A DNA stretch of 64,000 nucleotides, taken from assembly GCA_029204225.1 (NCBI GenBank), contig CM055105.1, positions 18,579,226 to 18,643,225 on the forward strand, in the 5' to 3' direction. Below are positions 59,691 through 64,000 of this stretch, piece after piece. The stretch is from Diphasiastrum complanatum. Taxonomy: Eukaryota; Streptophyta; Lycopodiopsida; Lycopodiales; Lycopodiaceae. The first letter of the stretch is position 1, and each line of letters begins with the position of its first letter. The notes beneath the pieces were generated by a model. The model was not told the origin of the DNA and did no database searches. It was given only the letters and a program-made list of their open reading frames with translations. Made by a program: the position numbers and the translations under genes.

Positions 59691-60120
59691 AGCCATGATA
59701 GAGGTTAGGGTAGGGAAGAGAGAAAATAGGAGGTAGGAGAGAGAAAATGATGGGCAAGGCAATGATGGGGGGGGAGAGAGGAATGAGAGAGAGGGTAGCA
59801 ATCATAGATAGGGAGGAGAGAAAAAATGCTCGGCAAGTCAACGATGGGCAAGAAAGAAAATGAGAAACAATGGTAGGCAAGAGACAGAATGGTAGACATG
59901 AGAGAGAAAATCATGAGTAGGTCAAAAATAAATAGGAGAGAATGGCTAGAGAGAGAAAAATAGCCAGTGTCTAGAGAGAGAAAATGGCCAGAGTATCTAG
60001 GGAGATCAAATGGCTAGAGAGAGAAAAATGACTAGAGCAAGAAAACGGCCACAAAGAAATCGGTTAGAGAGAAAATTGTCATAGAGAAAACGGATTAAGA
60101 GAAAAGTGCCTTCCAATTTG
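59690..60120. repeat. Purine-rich GAGAGAAAA-type degenerate repeat
   Basis: The plus strand is strongly purine-biased with irregular GAGAGAGAAAATGGCTAGAG-like units of about 20-25 bp. The minus-strand frames here are low-complexity artefacts. Confidence 0.65.
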
Positions 60121-61405
60121 TAAAGAAAGTGCTTTGATACCATGTTCCGAACACAATCACATGTAAAAGCATAAATCAAAACACAAGATAGCATAAATCA
60201 TTCACAAAGCATTCTCCAACTAAGAGAATCGAATATATATCAATAGCCACCAATAGGTCAAAGATCTCCGAATACGAAGGTCAAAAAAGTAAAAAGGTCA
60301 CACATGTACTTTTTAAATTTGAAGGTATTGTTTACCTCGATATCATTTCTGTAAAAGCCATTCAGCACAAAAAGCAGCACCACCTTGGAAATGCTTCAGC
60401 ATATTCAAATAATATCAAGAAATTACACTCCCATTGACTGCATGATCAGCAGTTTAGCTTGAAGCTTTTATAGTTATGTACCATCACTGTATACTGCAGC
60501 TACAATGTGTTTAGGGAACTTACAAGTTCTGCCAATTTTGCCTGGCCAAGATAAAGATCCAACTTTGGGAAATACTCTTCAAAACTTCACAATTGTCAAG
60601 ATACTCAAAAGATGTATAAAGATGTCAAGGATTGGAATCCATTTGAGCTTTTTTAATATGGTTTTTCTTCATGGACTTTATTGCTTGAGATCCAGCATTG
60701 TCCATCATTGTCGGACACATGCACTTTAAAAAACCTTTAAATTTGAGTCTACGTGACTCATAATCCAAAACTCTACATGATTTGTAGAAGCAAAATATCC
60801 ATTAAAAGAGACAACTGCATGCAAACTAGAAACATATCATTGCTAAGCAAGTATGCAAGTTGTATATCATTGTTCATGATGAAATTGTCAAACTGAACAA
60901 AAAATCTTCATGTTGCCAACCTAACACACGTTAACTTGAATTACAGCCAATAACAATACCCAGTCCCAGACCCCAGAATTATGAGCACCCTTGGGAATAC
61001 AAAAAGTATTTGTCGGCTACATAGTCCATATGATTGAAAAGGGACAAGTGTCCGCACCAAACCACCAATTCCATGTTCAAGAAAACCTTTAAATTCAAAG
61101 ATAAAAAATAGACAGTCTCCATGTAGGAAGATATATTCCTCAAAAAAGTGGGAGCAGAACACTTACAAAGCAAGATATTTTATATAAACAGATCACTCGC
61201 TGTAAGGAAAAAACTCCACACAAGTAGCTATTTGAGATTAAACAGAAAATGCTCTTCCACAAAAGCAGTACAAAGGTGTTAAAATTGACTCCCTTGTATT
61301 TTCACAAACTTACATAGAAAGAGAAGTCAGGAGGACATATACGGCATTCACTGAATGTTTTTTTTTAAAACATAAGAAAAGTCAATAAAGGCAGACAAAA
61401 CTCAC
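60121..61405. other. Intron 5' end next to NAD+ synthetase exon
   Basis: AT-rich, no element boundary recognised. The first bases of the intron (minus strand) are GTGAGTTTTGTC. Confidence 0.5.
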
Positions 61406-61543
61406 TGCAATGGGTAGTGAAGGAAAGCCACTTGAATAGTTATCTGGCTGTGAAAGCGTGAAACCAACATTCACACGAGGAATCAACGATTGTTGGCTTG
61501 CTTGTTCCCTAAGACTGCTTATTGCCCCACGATAGCTTGAAAC
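61406..61543 (-). CDS. NAD+ synthetase internal exon (most 5' visible exon)
   Basis: This 138-bp exon encodes 46 residues starting VSSYRGAISSLREQASQQS, which I recognise as the stretch between the N-terminal nitrilase-like glutaminase domain and the C-terminal synthetase domain of plant glutamine-dependent NAD+ synthetase. That cytosolic enzyme amidates deamido-NAD to NAD+ using ATP and glutamine, the last step of NAD biosynthesis. On the minus strand the exon follows an acceptor ending TTTGAAG and is followed by a GTGAGT donor. It is phase 0 at both ends and has no internal stop. Its last codons (SLPIA) join in phase to VRYHVPQEE of the exon at 25161-25329. The exon carrying the preceding glutaminase end was not found to the right, so it should lie beyond the window or in a very diverged form. 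Identification rests on remembered family sequence, not on a search. Confidence 0.85.
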
Positions 61544-64000
61544 CTTCAAACAAACAAAGCACGTGTCAGCTAATATACAAGGGAACATTCAAATTCAATA
61601 GAGCTATGAACAAATCATCACACATGGACTGCATTGAATAATCAAATGCAAACTGTGAATCCTAGGGTGTTTAGCATGTCATCCCTCAAAAGACAGCTAC
61701 CCTCATTAATCTTCTGAAAAAAAACCTGTAGTTTCTTGGCAATCTAAGTGTTGAATAGCATGCAGAATTGTTCTATTTATGGTCTCTTTGGACCACTTGG
61801 GCTTCAGTGTCCTTTCAGATGATCCCTGACCAAGTACTTGCAAGCTACTTAAAAACAACAATAAATGGACCCAAATTTCACTACTGATTTCTGGGTGCAA
61901 TAAACCCTTAGGCCATACCATAGCAAATCTATGGCCTAAGGGTTCTGCACTAAGTGGAGGGCTTGGCAGCAGAATTTATGACTGCTAAGTGCATCTTCTA
62001 TGTGTCACTTTTGTGATATGTATCAAAATATGTCTCAAACTTCACAATCCAATTTTCTATCTAATCACCATCAGATGAAGCTAGAAGAAACGGTCATTTG
62101 TGCCGTTTCCCTAAAAGAGTGGACAAGGGAGGTGTGATGCTCCTCATGAGTCATGTGGGAAGAAAATCCACATAATTTGGGATAGGTACGGTTACCTAGC
62201 CGCTCCCCATGATATCAATTATAAGTAGATGCCTTGGGGCTAGATCGGCAAGTAGTATTCAGATTTAACACTAAGGTTAGAATTTGAATGACAAGTATGA
62301 GTCTGTCGATATCTACCCGGATAGAAGTAATATGATCCATCCTTGCAAAGTAGAAGCATGTGACTGCCACTTCATTCCAGCCATCCATATTTGTACTCAC
62401 AAGATGCATTTGTGCCACAAATTCCACTAGAGAAGTGGATAACTTCAAACTCAATCATTAAAGCAGAAGGTATGGTGTCTAATAAGAAAGGGTGAAGACG
62501 TCTCAAAATGCTAAGATTTGACTTGAATACTATATAGCAGACTTCATATAGAAACTAAAGTCACCGTCACATATCATGATTACATGCTAAAAAGTTATGT
62601 GAAGGACCTTGTGCCAAAAGGTCACTAGCATGTACTATGATATGACCAGAATATAAGCCAAAGTATCTCTAAAGAGGTCATCATTGTAAAGCGCCCCTCC
62701 CCCATGATCTTGACCGCATAGATTCTCGGGTTACTGGAATCCAATAAGAGATCTATGCATATCACACAGCACCTAGTGATTAAGCACAACATGATGCTCA
62801 CCACTAAGCTTGGGCGTAAGAGAATTTGGAGCACCAATGGGAGGAGAGTGCCCAATCACCACCCAGTCATTCCAATTGTACCATCAAAATATTGTAGGCA
62901 ATGGTTGAAGGTCCTACATACACGTTAGCACCCCTTAAACACAATGTGCCTTTCCTATACCTTGCATATGGGATAACTCTCATCCACCACTGCCACTTGT
63001 TCCTTGTTGGTCCTCTATGGAAATTGCATTTACCCATTTTGGCGCTTACCTAGACACATACCCAATACTAGGTGCACTGTCCTCTGTTCATACGTTCCCT
63101 GTTCGTGTAAGCACTAATGGAGATGACTAGCTCTCAAAACCCTGCAACAAGAGGACTCATACGAGTGAAGGAGAAAACACACAGGAACCTCAAGCTTTAC
63201 TAAACTGAATAGCAAACTACAAGAAAAAGTACAATACCCTAGAATATTGTCACTACATTAGCAAGAATCATATATCATGTAGGCATACACATCACTAGTT
63301 ACTCTACATCGAGTTCTCAATACAAAATACATGGGATATATTGGGCCAACTAATGACATGTCACTAATCTAAAACCATTAGCTTAAGTTTCTAGAGTCCT
63401 TAGGCCCATGTATCACTTAACCTCGTACTTTAGGATACAATGTATTTTTATTCTATTAAGCCCCCAGGACATGAGCGCACAGCAAAAGAATGTTTATCAT
63501 ACTCTTGAATTCAATGCTATGCACTAACCTTCCACTCTCATTAATTGATGATTATGTCTTAGAACATGGCAACTTGGTGGTTATTCATGTTTTAAGTTCT
63601 ATTTCATAGTCAAGATGTTTTTTAGGGCATGCCATGATAAAATATTGGGATGGTCCATAAATCTAGCAAACAACCTCCTAATTGTGTGCTAAATATGACA
63701 AACAAATGCTGCATATTGCATAAACGAAAGCATGCCCAGTATAGAAGGTATATACTCAACTGTCCTCTCGAACTAAGGTGATATGGGCAAAGAGTCAAAG
63801 ATGGCTAAATAATAGGAGGAGAGAGCATGAACAAGGAGCCAGAAGATCACTAAGGCAATCATATTAGTCAAAATGGCATGAAACTGGTTTCACACTCATG
63901 CCTCTACCATCATAGATTCACACTAGCCACACTCTTATGAAGAAGCATAATGGAAGAAGTTTGGCAAAAAGCCATGCAAGAAGAGTACAACACTACTATG
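61544..64000. other. Probable upstream intron of the NAD+ synthetase gene
   Basis: Sequence upstream of the exon at 61406-61543 in the gene's direction. I looked for the end of the glutaminase domain and saw none. 62600-63500 has LTR-like composition but no confirmed boundary. Confidence 0.4.

Noticed and set aside
61706-61921. 71-residue frame as the preceding NAD+ synthetase exon
   Set aside because: Its residues do not match the end of the glutaminase domain and it would not join in phase to VSSYRGAISS.

Overview
The window looks like nuclear DNA of a land plant with a large, transposon-rich genome. It holds APE-type LINEs, Ty3 chromoviruses, Ty1/copia elements, hAT transposons, initiator-tRNA-Met primer binding sites typical of plant LTR elements, and long (CT)n tracts. 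Giant introns and the repeat spectrum fit a fern or gymnosperm better than a compact angiosperm, but I cannot fix the lineage from sequence alone.

The only host gene I can support is a minus-strand gene for glutamine-dependent NAD+ synthetase. Three exons are visible at 61406-61543, 25161-25329 and 11824-11959. They are contiguous in the protein, have GT-AG junctions and join in phase. They are separated by introns of 36,076 bp and 13,201 bp. The sequence to the left (at least 11.8 kb) and right (at least 2.4 kb) should also be intron, so almost all 64 kb is the interior of one gene and the rest is transposons nested in it.

Layout. 1-2275: end of an LTR element with an unidentified broken ORF, then a LINE relic. 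3228-11411: composite flanked by a perfect 8-bp duplication, with hAT-like ends (family B), a piece of a second hAT family (A) and a head-to-tail array of three LINE copies joined at (CT)n tails. 11824-11959: host exon. 12977-13610: short non-autonomous hAT of family B with what looks like a captured glycine/arginine-rich coding fragment. 13.8-25.1 kb: decayed Ty3 sequence, LTR pieces, two more LINE copies and a second Ty3 end. 25161-25329: host exon. 25.3-36.3 kb: microsatellite, decayed Ty3 and copia pieces, a gag-protease element with a tandem-repeat leader. 36320-41715: structurally complete 5.4-kb hAT (family A) inserted in a copia integrase, with a multi-exon but broken transposase and a huge (CT)n tract. 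42.1-45.8 kb: truncated chromovirus and copia gag-protease. 46.7-48.2 kb: tandem duplication. 49084-59120: LTR element with unusual AGTT/AACT ends, itself hit by a young complete Ty3 chromovirus (50032-56254) and by a 404-bp TRIM (56939-57342). 59.1-64 kb: intron with the third exon.

The most unusual item is the TRIM: its two 144-bp LTRs each contain a tRNA-like Pol III unit, and it has a perfect initiator-Met primer site, a polypurine tract and a perfect TGAGT target duplication. It recalls Cassandra TRIMs, which carry 5S rRNA, but with a tRNA-like sequence. The second is the LINE family, whose copies end in (CT)n rather than poly(A) and sit head to tail exactly at those tails, suggesting targeting of (CT)n microsatellites.
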